From: Phialocephala subalpina
Lineage: Eukaryota > Ascomycota > Leotiomycetes > Helotiales > Mollisiaceae
DNA length: 64,000 nt
Assembly: GCA_900073065.1 (NCBI GenBank)
Contig: FJOG01000021.1
Location: forward strand, 586,424-650,423
Reading direction: 5' to 3'
In this document: piece by piece, positions 1 to 11,165 of the stretch
Numbering within the stretch: position 1 is the stretch's first letter
How the letters are laid out: each line of letters begins with the position of its first letter
Program-made: the position numbers and the translations under genes
Notes under the pieces: model-generated
Told to the model about the DNA's origin: nothing
Database searches by the model: none
What the model saw: only the letters and a program-made list of their open reading frames with translations

Positions 1-946
1 GCGATGATCGCGAACATGTTCCGGAATGCTCTCAAAAGACCTAGATCAGTATTCCATCCACTCGCGACGTCCATTCTCTGCCAATGGTTCTTCTTCGCTC
101 CGTAGGCATGAATGGGCTTGAAGATATCTCGGTCATAGTAGCTCGTTTCTTGCACTGTATAAATGGCCAGGAACCATGTTACGCCAGCTGCAATGGCGAT
201 CCAGTAATCATTCATTCTCCATGAAAAGTATTGCACTACCAGGGCATTTATCAGAGACCCCAGAAATAGGCCACTTGAGAGTGACGCTTGAAACCATATC
301 ATCGCTGTCGCCCGCTCATGAACATAGAATAGATCGGCGACAATGGCCGGGGTGAGACCAATTGCTGCCGAAGACCCAAAACCTGAAAGTACCGATGCCA
401 CTAAAAGCTGATCATAGTGGCTCGTTTGGGAAGACCATAGATTTGCTGCTATCGAAATCGGGAGAGCGAGGAGGAAGACAGGTCGTTTCCCCGTCAGACG
501 GCTGAGAGGAACCCAGAATAAATTCCCAGCTCCTAACGCAAGAAGATTGAATGCTGTCAGGAACTTGACCTCGAGGACGCTGGTGCGGAATTCATGACCC
601 AATTGAGGCGCTGCGATGGTGAACTTGATTGTGTTTGTTGTGGCCAGGAACGCGAACAAACATATGGTGAGGTATGCTTTGTATTTCTGCCAGCTGTTCC
701 AATTCTAAAATCTATCAGCTTTACCTCGAAGAGACCGGGAAGGGAATTGGGGCTTACCAGAGGGTCGTTCGGGTCCCAAGAAGGTTGTGGTCTCAAAGCC
801 CGTCTTCCAACCTCATCGCCAGGGACTACAACGGTCCCCATCTCCTCTTCGTCGACGGCAAACCGAAACGGATCCTCCTCATCTTTCAGGAAGAACGGCT
901 TCGCTGACGGAGGAACCGTCTGCGCCGAAGACCCCCGCAAGCTCAT
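1..946 (-). CDS. MFS transporter (DHA1-like), C-terminus beyond left edge
   Basis: Predicted proton-coupled efflux or uptake carrier of the plasma membrane. Two exons are visible, 946-758 and 704-1, separated by a 53-bp intron with donor GTAAGC and acceptor TTTAG. Splicing rebuilds DPNDPL-NW, the motif that precedes the first membrane helix in fungal DHA1 transporters. Exon 2 then encodes several hydrophobic helices, including FLTAFNLLALGAGNLFWVPL with the loop motif SRLTGKRP between helices 2 and 3. A further loop, ETSYYDRD, falls in the middle of the protein before the sequence leaves the window. I chose the ATG at 946. The open frame continues upstream to about 1084 without another ATG, so an extra 5' exon is possible. 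The substrate cannot be read from the sequence. Confidence 0.85.
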
Positions 947-2571
947 GAAATCAAGTGAAAGTGGTGAATACCATCGAGTATGAAGTTGCGGGATAGAAGG
1001 CTCACTAGCCAACTCCCGAACTCTGAGGAAATCCAGCGTGGAATCGTGACTCTCGACCAACACCAAGAATAAGTAGATTATGATTTATCATCAAGCTCGA
1101 CTGAAAATAGAACTAAGAAATCGAAAAGAGCTGCTGTACTATTTTCGAGTGGGGATATGCCGTACAGGACAGGGTGCAGCAGCAGCTTTATGAGATCCGG
1201 CGGGAGTCTGGCGTAATCACGAGCACTTGCTTCTTGAAGATCCCGTCCGTTCCCAGATTGAGCGGAGATTTTCGGCAGATTAATCAATATGGTGATTGAA
1301 CGGCCGATGGTGGCGACAGATAACGAGCATGAATCGGATGACGGCGGAGTGACTTAGACGGTAGGGTCTTGTGCCTGATAGATCGCCCGAGAAGGCTGAA
1401 GTCGGCTTGTACTCGGGCTGTACCAAAGCATAACCATCGGGCAGGTACTCAAGAGATGATTGGACACTCGTCCCGGCTTCTGGGCCGTTGCCCTAATATG
1501 GGACGCAGAGGCTCAGCTGTGAGCTCACTATGACACAAAGTAGCATACACCAGATTGTGCACTGATGACAGCCTTAGGGTCTGTCGGGAATTTATGCATT
1601 ATCTGATTAGCATACGAATACGTGACACGGTTGAGGTTGCAGACACCAAAACATATTGGCGGGAGATCTTTTGACATCAATTCGGTCAGTTTGCGAAACC
1701 AGATTCATGCGATTGGGTCGTGATAGAGGCGAAATGGCCAAAGCAATCGTCGTGATAGCGCCTGAGCAGTTGCCACTTGACACTTGACAAAAGCAAGACC
1801 CCAAAGGGATGAAAGATATTGGACAGAAGTAAAGTCTGTCCAGTTTGGAAGTTTAAGTTTTTGTTATCGGCACGCTGGCCCGAAACGTTAACGTGCACAG
1901 GGCACGGATAAGGCATCTCCCCCCTGAAGCTTCGGAATTTAGCGAACGCCTGCATCGTGCTCTGACCCCACAAGATCTTTTTGGGGAAATCTTCCGTCAT
2001 CGTACTTCATGCCATTGCGTCTGCAGCACATGCAAATCGAAGACTGCTCATTTCAACATTATTGTCGCCTCTGTCGCAAGCTACTGATGTCTTGTCGATG
2101 GATTTGGTGGCGTGTACCGACGAGATGCGGACCATCGAGTCCGGTCTGGGGATGCCTTGAAGGTTCTTCAAGTGAGTTTCTGGCTGAGTGGTCGGTCGGA
2201 CTCGGCCTCCGTTGACTGTACTCAAGTAAAGGTTGGAAAGGTAAGCTGTTCCATATTAGACTGTTACCTTTCAGATAGATGCTCCTCATTTTGAGTCGCT
2301 GATGGGAAGATTGCCAATATATCTCAAACAGGCTGTTTCCTGGTTCCTTTGCTTCCCATCGAATTCAATTTCTGCTCGTGTTAGCGGAATGCTACCTCAA
2401 ATACATGAGCAAATTCCCCGATCCTGGACAGATGCTGATTTAATGGTTTTCTTTATACTGCGAGTTGACTCATAAGGCTGAAGACACATCTGTGAACATG
2501 TGCAACTACTGTTCATCTGTTATTCGAGATTCGCAAGCGCGAGGTCTAGATTTGAGAGCCTCCATCTGAAT
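947..2571. other. Intergenic region, no recognisable gene
   Basis: About 1.6 kb between the MFS start and the stop codon of the SDR gene. It has normal base composition and only short overlapping open frames on both strands, without family-like residues or a convincing intron chain. It presumably holds the MFS promoter and the SDR 3' end. Confidence 0.5.
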
Positions 2572-3445
2572 TCACATTAGCAAGCCATCTTTCACGTAAG
2601 TCTGGAACAATTCACCTATCTGCACACTCGTTCCAGTCGCATAGTCCGCCTTGGCCAGATAAAGATACGCCTCGGCGATATCATCCGGCGTTGCCACAAA
2701 GCCCACAGGCAACTTCGTCTCCTCGAACTGCTTCTTCTGCTCTTCTTTGCTCTTTCCCAACTTGTCCCATAATTCAGTTTTGACCAAACCTGGAACAACA
2801 ACATTGACTCTGATCTTCTTCTCAGCCAAGTCGGCAGCAAGGCCTTTGGTCAAAGTGATGACGCCCGCGTTCAAGGCGCCGCCTGTCGCAGCTCCTTTTC
2901 CTGGCTTGTATGCTGCACCACCGGACGTGAGAGTCAATGAACCTCCTGGACTGATGAGATCGAACTTCTTCGCAGCTACATCGGAATTTTAGTGAGAGTT
3001 TTGAGGCATTTAGATGAGGGGAAACGGACCTTTGCCAATTACCACCGCACCCCAGAACTTCACACCGAAAAGATGCTTCGCTTGGTCGAGATCTAGGTCT
3101 TCAAGGTTGCCTCGAATGATGATGTCCACGCCGGAGAAAACCAGATGGTCGATTGGAGCAAGAGGTTTCAACACGTCGACGAACGCACTTTCGTTGCGGA
3201 CATCGCCAACAGCACCACTGACATTAGGCGAGTTCAAGCGTTTCACTGCATCTTTGACACGATCTTCGTTGGAGGATATGACGGTCACGATTGCACCGGC
3301 ATCAAGGAATGCTTGCGCTGCTCCGAATCCGATTCTGCTATCATGTGAGCCGTGGACACCAATTATGAGCAGGAAAGTCTTACCCTGATGTACCGCCCAC
3401 AACCACGACCTTCTTGCCAACGAGTTTGTCTGCTGATTTCACCAT
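2572..3445 (-). CDS. Short-chain dehydrogenase/reductase, atypical active site
   Basis: Cytosolic NAD(P)-dependent SDR of 256 aa in three exons: 3445-3384, 3334-3030 and 2975-2572. The phases join exactly. The first junction rebuilds the dinucleotide-binding motif GGTSGIGFG straight after strand beta-1 (KKVVVVGG). Other SDR landmarks are DVRNES, a serine after strand beta-5 (LTLTSGG) and the C-terminal region NVVVPGLVKTELW. The usual catalytic Tyr-x-x-x-Lys is absent: the aligned stretch is GGALNAGVITLTKGLA, with Gly and Asn where Tyr and Lys should stand. The second intron has a weak donor, GTCCGT. The neighbours do not suggest a pathway and the substrate is unknown. The gene is otherwise intact and of normal SDR length. 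Confidence 0.85.
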
Positions 3446-5009
3446 CGCTAATGTGTTCCTGAAGGGGTGTTCTGTTGGAATTTGCTGAAATACTTCAATT
3501 GAGACTGGGAGTGAATGCGGGGTAAATTTGTCGCTGATATCCGGGTGAGATGGCGGCCGACAACCACAGTATATAGAACGGCACCAAATCCAATAGACAA
3601 TTGTCCCGAGTTGGAATGGGATTGGGTGCTGTTCATGAAAGTGGGGAAAGAAAAACAATGCGACGAATGGAGTCAAAGAACGTTATTGATCACACCATAC
3701 CTCTTTGGATTGATGGAATGGATTTATAATGGTGTCTTAGATGAATGCATTTCGATCACGATTTCGTCATTTGGTTCCTTCGTACAATGGTGGCCTTAAT
3801 TGGAAGGCAGCCTTGCGAAAGTGGGGGACGTTTAACGAAGCTGACGAATGATCTTCAAGTCGATTGGTGCAAACGACTGATTGAGGGACATCTTGCTCGC
3901 TGTTTCAATACAAAAGAGGGAGTTCAAGCATCGAGATTTGTGATAGTGGACGATAAGACGTCGCTCAGACGAGCGAAATAGGAAAAAGTATAAGCAGGTG
4001 CAAGGGGGAACTTGGAAAAGCAATGACTAGCTTCCAGAATCGTGCATGTGAATTCTGCTTGATGTATAAGCGTGCTCGATTGATATCAAGGAATGCAGTC
4101 GAAGTTGAAAAACAGGAGCAGACTGGTGCCAGCAGCGACATCCAAACCCCACAGTCAGTCTATAAAGAAATGAGATTCCAAGGAAGGGAATACTCAAACC
4201 CCAGGAATCCCCAGAAGGAAGTTAGAAGTAAAAGACAGCGAGCATGAAAATGAACCCAGTGAAAACATCTACATTGAAAAGATACAAAGATCGCGGCTTT
4301 TCTGTATCCCATTCGGTAGTATTGAAGCGTCGCAACGTATGCCTTCTCATTGTGTCAATTCGGAGGGACATTGGATGCTTCGACCTTGGTCCAATAGGCC
4401 ACGTTTGGTGACCTCGCAAATAAAGTCATCACATGGCCTGATTACAACGCATCGGAAAGATATCGCAGCCCCCGCTATCTCTGCTGCAAACTCGGGCGAC
4501 GAGGCTGTAAAGCGAGAGCGACCTAAAAGCAAAAGTAAATGAGTGGTGGGGCGCAGTTGCTCAGACGCGGGGTGTAGTATTCCCCGCCTGACAAATTCCG
4601 GCCTCTACAAATCGAAGGAATTGGGAATAGAAATGCTAGCCAAACTGTACATTGTTAAATTTGCGAGGGTCCGCGATAAAGCATAGACAAGTTTGAGAGT
4701 TCTGAGGGTTCATCCGGTTTGGATATATTGTAAGGATGAAGAAGGTAGTGAGCTAGAAGAGTTCGAGGCCCTATTGGCCCTATTGGCCCTAATCTTTTTC
4801 ATTGGTCAAATTTTTTGAGATCAGGTGAATGCTCCGCCCCGACACGCTTGCTTGGGTAACACAAGACTCGGCTGAGCAAGACTGATGCATGGAAGCAACG
4901 AATTCTTTGCCATGCACCTGCACACAGCTTCTCGGCTTGGTTGATCGAAGTTAATATAAGTAATTGATCGGCAGAATAGAACATGAGTTGAACATCACCA
5001 TTTCTCAAA
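3446..5009. other. Intergenic region, no recognisable gene
   Basis: About 1.55 kb between the divergent SDR and CorA-like genes, so it should contain both promoters. A short direct repeat of about 10 bp occurs three times near 4770-4795 (CCCTATTGG units). I see no gene-like open frame. Confidence 0.5.
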
Positions 5010-6742
5010 ATGTCCTCGCTCCGGTCATACCTCAACTCGCGGTTTGCGTCAGAAGTGACTTTTCACCCTCGTAGCTGCAAGGCACTCGAGGTATGGTCAA
5101 CAGTATGTGCCTTGATTATTTGACGAGAGCTGCGGAATATTGACGCGATCTATCAGGACCAGGGTCCGATTTCGAGGGAACACGACTTGCTGCCGGATGA
5201 GATAATTGCGTGGATTGACCAAACGGTAGGTACCGCAAAGATATGTTTGGGCCCCTTGTCTTATATACTTATTTACAGGGTCCGTACCAACCACAAGGCA
5301 GCAATTCAGAGCAATGCAATCTCCGCCTACTGTCAATACATGGCGTTGTGCATCTCAAGCAGATGATGAAGGGCGGCACTAATGTCGATAGTTACCAAGA
5401 ATGGTTGAGGGAAGATCAAATGAAAGACCAAGACAAGATGCCATTTGCAAGAGATGTCTTCGACCATTTGTTGGAAGCATTCAGCCTCTCGCCTGACTAT
5501 CTATATCTGTTCTCCCAAAACAAATACACGCCGCTTCTTATTACGCCCTCAAATGCCGAAAATGAATGCACGAGTATGTAGCAGCTTAGGGATGTGGAAT
5601 ACCACACTAATGGTGTATTAGGTATAGTTTTTCAAAGCCCAAGTTTCGATTCATTTGGGACATTGACCCTTTCGTACAATGCCAAAACTGGGGCGATCCT
5701 TGGATTTCTCGGATATAACGCGCACGATGTCAATACAAACATCATCAAAAGACTCAGGAATGCATTGGCGGACGTTGCACATCCACTCCTCCTACCGACC
5801 ATCCTTTTCAGAACTTGGATCACAGCATTTGTTTGGGAGAACGGCCATGCGACAAATTGGGTCCGAAATGTGAAGGATATCACTTGCGTCGTTTATAAAC
5901 CTGGTGCGAATCCGAAGTATTTGAGACGAATTGATGAAGCCCATGAAGATATCGTAAATATACATAATATTATCCACAACGCGATGGCCACATTCGTTAC
6001 AAGTTCGGCGACTAACCTTCAGGACGCACTGCAAAGGATTCCTGGATTCGTCAATGATGCGCAAATGATAGGACTTCGGCGCTCGCACGCAGACATGCAG
6101 GCTTTGATGTTGGCATGGAGTAACACGGTCAACTGTGAACTTTATGTGAGAAATCATTTGGGAGAGCGATTAAGTATGCAACTGCAAGTGGTATGTACCT
6201 TGAGCTAAACCCTACTACGAAAATAGGATGACTGAAACGAATGTGCCAGCTGTACCAAATGATGCAACGAGAAGATACCAAAAGTTCTAAGATGATGGCA
6301 GAGAGCTCTCGCCGTATTGCCGAAGATACAAGGAACGACAGTAAAGCCATGAAAGCAATAGGCGAACAATCAAAACGTATCGCCGAGTTCACCCAATTGG
6401 ACAGCAGTGCTATGAAGACCATTGCTGCTGTGACCATGATCTTTCTACCGGGAACAGCTATCGCAGTAAGACTCCTATCAGGCCCAGTTATCAGACTTTT
6501 GGAACCGAACCGAAGCTAACTTCGTGAGAAAGACGGTCTTGAGCATGAGCTCCTTCTTTCAACTTGGAAGCGAGGGCAACATAGTTGTCTCCTCGCAATT
6601 CTGGGTTTACTGGATTGTGACTATTCCCGTGACAATGGCTGTGTTCGGCTCATGGTGGTTGTGGACTCGGAAAGAACATAAGCGTATCCTCTCGCTGAAC
6701 AAGAGGGCAATGCTCGAGGATGGCATCGAGCTCTCGGTATAG
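5010..6742 (+). CDS. Fungal CorA-like membrane protein
   Basis: Predicted 488-aa protein of the fungal CorA/ZntB-like group. It has a long soluble N-terminal domain and two C-terminal transmembrane helices. Proposed exons are 5010-5090, 5130-5225, 5279-5573, 5622-6190, 6250-6465 and 6533-6742, and all phases agree. The C-terminal half gives the identity. A coiled-coil stretch (MMAESSRRIAEDT) leads into AVTMIFLPGTAIATVLSMSS, the helix-1 signature of this group. Then come VVSSQFWVYWIVTIPVTMAV (helix 2) and a basic tail. The MIFLPGT motif stands where bacterial CorA has its GMN pore loop, so ion transport is not assured. The first intron is only 39 bp and its boundaries are the weakest part of the model. 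Function in this fungus is unknown. Confidence 0.75.
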
Positions 6743-7016
6743 CTCCTGCTGGGAAATATGAAATTGGCGGACCATTCTCAACTCTAGTATGAATGAGAGT
6801 ATAATAACGGTAGTTGGAGGTGGAACGGCCTGGGTGATTTGACCAAATATCTCGAGAACAATGTAACGGAGCTCGAGGGCTCTGGTCCCATAGTCTTGGA
6901 CATCTCTTGTCAAGTACCGCTCTTCGAGGTGTGTTTGCAGAGCTTCATGTAGTCTCATATCGATATCCAAGCTGTCGCGATCTTCTTCTTGGGATACAAG
7001 ACCACGCACATCCTCC

Positions 7017-7604
7017 CTAAATGAACTGTTGTATACCGGTTCCCATTTTTGATCTTCGAGACCTGAAGATTTCACCAGCGTCCTTGCTCCCAAGTTCTGC
7101 CACAGCAACTGGAGTATTCTCGTTGTATCCTGCGAATGATGAGACCTATGTGGGACAATTGAAGGTGGAAGGGATTTACCAGCAGATTCAATCTGGAGGT
7201 CTTTGTCGCCGAAGAAGGATTTGAAGAATTGGACATCCATCTCCGTCTGCCATACGCATAGCAGTTATCACACACATTCTCCTCGTAGTAATCAAGCATT
7301 CTCACCCGAAAACTCATCCTCTGCAGCTCGTATTTCTCTAGAGCCAAGCATTCCTTGATCCTGTCTCCGAAGTCCTTCTTGTTCAACGAGCAATGTCCTA
7401 GCTCTTGTAGGACTTTTCCCTTCGCAGACGCCTTCTTCGCTCGAGGTGCTTTCGTTGAGCCATTAGTCGAAGAACGTGAAGTAGTCTTGGCTTTCTTCGA
7501 AGGGGGTGAGGATGGTTCGTTCGGGAGGAGGATGGAGATGGAAGGTGATCGTCAGTTAATTCGATGGCAGATGCAGGTCGTTTTCTTGTGATGAAGGCGT
7601 CCAT
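7017..7604 (-). CDS. Small protein of unknown function, frame interrupted near its N-terminus
   Basis: I do not recognise the family. Reading from an ATG at 7604 gives a basic start (MDAFITRKRPASAIELTDDH). The frame then has to shift within about 7530-7555 to enter a Ser/Lys/Ala-rich, nuclear-signal-like stretch (PPSKKAKTTSRSS, PRAKKASAKGK). After that comes a conserved-looking helical part with NKKDFGDRIKECLALEKYEL and RVRMLDYYEEN. No GT donor explains the shift, so it is a frameshift, an assembly error or a wrong start. Downstream exons 7240-7180 and 7129-7017 join in phase through a good intron (GTAAAT...CGCAG) and end at TAG. The intron 7275-7241 would be only 35 bp. The total is about 170-190 aa. 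The gene is convergent with the CorA-like gene and divergent from the Zn2Cys6 gene. Confidence 0.4.
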
Positions 7605-7827
7605 TGTTCGTAAGTCAATGGGAGAGACGGCATAGTTCGACGTGTTTGTAGAAGTTCTGAGAAAGTGTGGTACATCTGGAGGATCGAGGAGTGGAAGACG
7701 CGTCCAGTCATATGGCGCATCAGTCACGTGCTCCCGCGTTGCCGGCTGTCTTTCCTCAGGTCGGGCCGGAGATCTCGGCGACTTCCTCGAATCGTCCAAC
7801 AACATCACAAGAAACAGCGCCATCAAT
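7605..7827. promoter_or_regulatory. Short divergent intergenic region
   Basis: Only 223 bp separate the proposed starts of the minus-strand small protein (7604) and the plus-strand Zn2Cys6 gene (7828), so the two promoters must share this stretch. A CACGTG-like site (tcacgtg) lies near 7724. No experimental evidence is implied. Confidence 0.35.
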
Positions 7828-10074
7828 ATGGAGGCCGCCGGTCCTTCTGCAGGCATTGCCTCAGTGGCTTGCATGAGCTGCCGCCGGCTGAAGGCAATAT
7901 ACATTCTCACTTCAAACGTACAAGGCTGATCTTGGCAGATGAAATGCGTGGGCTCAGACAACCCACCATGCGCCCGCTGCGCCAAAGCCGGACCGCATCC
8001 AAGCTTCTGAAGACTCAAGTGGTTTTCGATCAGACATCAATCGACAAAACCTTGGTCAACAGCAGAATGCCACGAATAGTAATCCTGCGTATGGTGGCTC
8101 AGCACCACTAAATGGACACGCAAATCAAGTCTGGCGTAAGGATGAGGGTTTGTTACTATCCTTCTTCACACTCTTTTCACATTACTCTTCTTCACTCGAA
8201 CTGAAACTTTGCCATTCATGACTACTCAGTCTTTACTGATCATGCTGTTTACTCTAGCTACATCGTGGCTGACTCACTACCGCAGGCTATGGAGCTGCTG
8301 TCTCCCGAAACTTCTTTCCGGTCAACGGCCTATCAACACAAAACATAGCACAAAAAGACCAAACAGCTTTGCCCTCGATTTACACTACTACCCCTTACAA
8401 TACCGTCTTCGACTCGGCACATCATATGCCGGAAGATTCAAGCGGACAACCCGCTCCGAAGCGAAGGAGAATCGAGCCTTCACACACCTCATCGCCGCAA
8501 AATAGTGTCCAAGATGGTCAAGCCTCAACAAGCGAGCCACTTCCACAGAGAGACATGATTCAGCTCATTGATATGTAAGACAGCCTTCTTCGATTCCCTT
8601 TCGCAAAGCTGATCTCGCAATCCAGCTTCCGGAGTCGAATGCTCCACTTCATTTCCGTCATTGATCCACAGGACTTGGGCAATACATTGGAAGTCATCTC
8701 TCAAAAGAGGGCGCTGGCTCTTTGTATATGCTATGTTGCAGCAAGATATGTTCCCGGAGGCGATCGGACGAGAAGCAAGCTTCTTCCATCCATTTTCGCT
8801 ATCTTGCAGGATCGCAATTTCCGTCCTCAATCGGATGACGAGAAGTGGACCATGCTGCAAGCACTATCGGTTCTCTACGCGTATCGGACTACCGTCACCA
8901 GCGAGCCATCGACACAAGGAACCGTCACGGATATCTCTCATCGAACCATCAAGGCCTTCGTGGAAAGTTACGCTCTGCATGTCAGCGTTCATCGGTCAAT
9001 AGCTGGATTGAGATCCTCGATACGCACCAACAAACCCAACATTACCTCAACGTTGGACTTCAAGCTTTACATGTATTGGCTTTGGCTTTTCAACATGTCA
9101 AATCATTTTTCTGTTGTTGCCGGAACTCCTCCGAGCATCAGAATAGATGCAACAATACGCGCCGCTCCGACCCTTCTCGAGAACATAGATATCGGTTCCG
9201 GTCCACGTCAAATCTTGTCCGAAGTTGAGCTGTGTATACTATGGGATAAGGTAAACACAGCGGGCTAAGTTGAGCAGTATGTATGCTAATTCTCCTAGAT
9301 CAGCAATGCACATTCGCCAGGCCTTGCCGAATGGTGGTGTCCTCCGGACCTCTCAGACAATACTGCAGGTCATCTGGATTCAGAAGCACTGAGAACTCTC
9401 GACGTCGCGATCGACAAAGCATTAAGCAGTTGGAGTCAGAAATGGGGAGTTGCCATACACACTGGTAAGCGACCTTGATTTGTTCTGATCTAACCTAGTT
9501 CTGACAATATTCAGAGCCTCTTGGCATCGGGATGGATTTCCATTTTCGGTTCACACAGTTCTGTCTCAGCACCTACATGATCCGAAGTCTCAGTATCGGT
9601 CACAGTAACGTGGACAGTGACCAACAATTCAGACTCAACAACAGCGTTCAAGCAGCTCATCATTTCTGTGAGCTTCTATTGAATGCAGGACCCGCGGAAC
9701 GAGACGGTGCTCGATATACTGGAGACTTCGGCTTTGTCATGATATCATTTTCCTGTTTGTTCATTCTCGAAGCTTGCAAGCTGTATCCTACAGCCGTGCA
9801 AGATTCTGACCGAATCCTGGCCACTGTAGAAGAGGTCGCTCTGTTCCTTGAGGAACTCGCGGTCAACTCAAGTCATGGTCCGTATCTTCAGGGCAATATC
9901 ATACAGAAAAAGCTGCACGAACTTGACAAGCACCGCCAAGTCGATTCTGGACACTCGGAGGCTCCAGTTGCACCTTTTTCGTTCGAGCCTGGCGACGTAG
10001 AAGGGTTTCAAGGTTTCATGATGGATCCGATATGGGATATATTGAACTTCTTTCCAGATGTCCAAGGGCCATGA
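7828..10074 (+). pseudogene. Zn2Cys6 transcription factor with a frame break in the zinc cluster
   Basis: Fungal binuclear-cluster regulator with a long middle homology region. Proposed exons are 7828-7893, 7939-about 8135, 8286-8574, 8626-9250, 9299-9464 and 9515-10074. The cluster reads CMSCRRLK-MKC...PPCARCAKAG, giving five of the six cysteines with the usual spacing. At about 7993-7998 the frame then breaks: the zinc-cluster frame hits TGA at 8008. The +1 frame continues as an open linker (IQASEDSSGF...) that runs through all later exons. The sixth cysteine is missing exactly at the break. The first intron uses a GC donor (AAG|GCAATA). Later exons contain an NLS-like PAPKRRRIE and a typical helical regulatory region. 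Without the break the protein would be about 630 aa. A sequencing error is the main alternative to real inactivation. Confidence 0.7.
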
Positions 10075-11165
10075 TCATAAGAACCACCTGCTTCTCGACG
10101 CTTCTTTGATACCTTCACAATATGCTCCGAGTCCAGCCCCGCGTAACGACGTCGCAATCACCGCAACCAAGATTCCTTCAGGTTTCAAGTACTGGCAAGC
10201 CGCCATATCTCTTCGATCTCCGACCTCTCAGCAGTGGTCGTCATTTTTTCAAGAGCTGGGGTCTAGTCGTGGATATATTCTGCCTTCGGGATGGCTGTAC
10301 AGCCTTGGGCTTGGAACATCGACATCCCAAATCTATCATCTCCTTGCGCGTCCTCTCATTGGTGCCGCGTACGACAATTCTGGACCCCGCCATGGAGGCT
10401 CACAAATTTCCGCTCGAAAGCAAGATTTGTGAGACAGACACTTGAAGAAACCCAGAACGAAATCAACGATTCGTCTAGCATCCGATCGCATAGATTCAAC
10501 CAACGTAAGTAATGGGTTCTGGAGCTTCCCCGTGGAGACCCTGGCCTTTTGCTTTCGTATTCTCTATTCAGAGGTAAATTTAACCTTTCGCCCCAATTCC
10601 TGCCTGCACAGTTCCACGATCTCTCTTCAAGCGCTGGTTCAAAAGCACTGCAAGGCTGAGGCGCATGTTCTAAGCAGACGCTTGAGGCTTGAGGCTTGAA
10701 CCGGTAAATGGTCGAACAAGGCCCAATGATTGGTGATGTGCCCTTAATCTGAGCCCCTGAATAGCGCAAGGCAAGGCCTAGAAACCTGGACAATTTAAGG
10801 AGAGAGTTGTTTCTCCTAGTCGATCGTCTTCCGCCAGGCTACCAAATATATCCTAGATCAAGCGGGCGCAGTCCTAGAGTACAGTACTGGGCATTCTTGT
10901 CAACATCATCACCGATCTCTTTTCGTCGCTCGAGCCCAGAAGTCTCTGGGAGATCTTGGTAACTTCTTGATTTCTTAACGAAAATTGACTCTCGTTCCTA
11001 AATTATTCAGTCTTCCACGTCCGATATTCGACCTATTTAATAAGCTCGTGCTTCCCAGTAAGATCATACGTGCCTTGAAAATCGCCTTTCGGAGTCGTGG
11101 GGACAAGGCTGTAACAAAAGAGGCCTTCAGTTGTCCTTAATTCTGCCTGTTTGTCTCTTCGTATC
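10075..11165. other. Intergenic region, no recognisable gene
   Basis: About 1.1 kb following the Zn2Cys6 stop. Several frames stay open for 70-140 codons, but their composition is not protein-like and no domain is visible. The first part is likely the 3' UTR. Confidence 0.45.

Noticed and set aside
557..1066. 169-codon minus-strand frame as a complete protein
   Set aside because: It runs through the MFS intron. Splicing at 757/704 restores DPNDPL-NW and the transporter, and the nominal first codon is TTG.
6650..7240. 196-codon minus-strand frame overlapping the CorA-like gene
   Set aside because: It depends on reading through a good intron (7179-7130). After splicing, the supported frame ends at 7017, and the rest is antisense to the CorA-like 3' end.
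10058..10445. Overlapping plus-strand frames after the Zn2Cys6 gene
   Set aside because: No family features and two competing frames; most likely 3' UTR.
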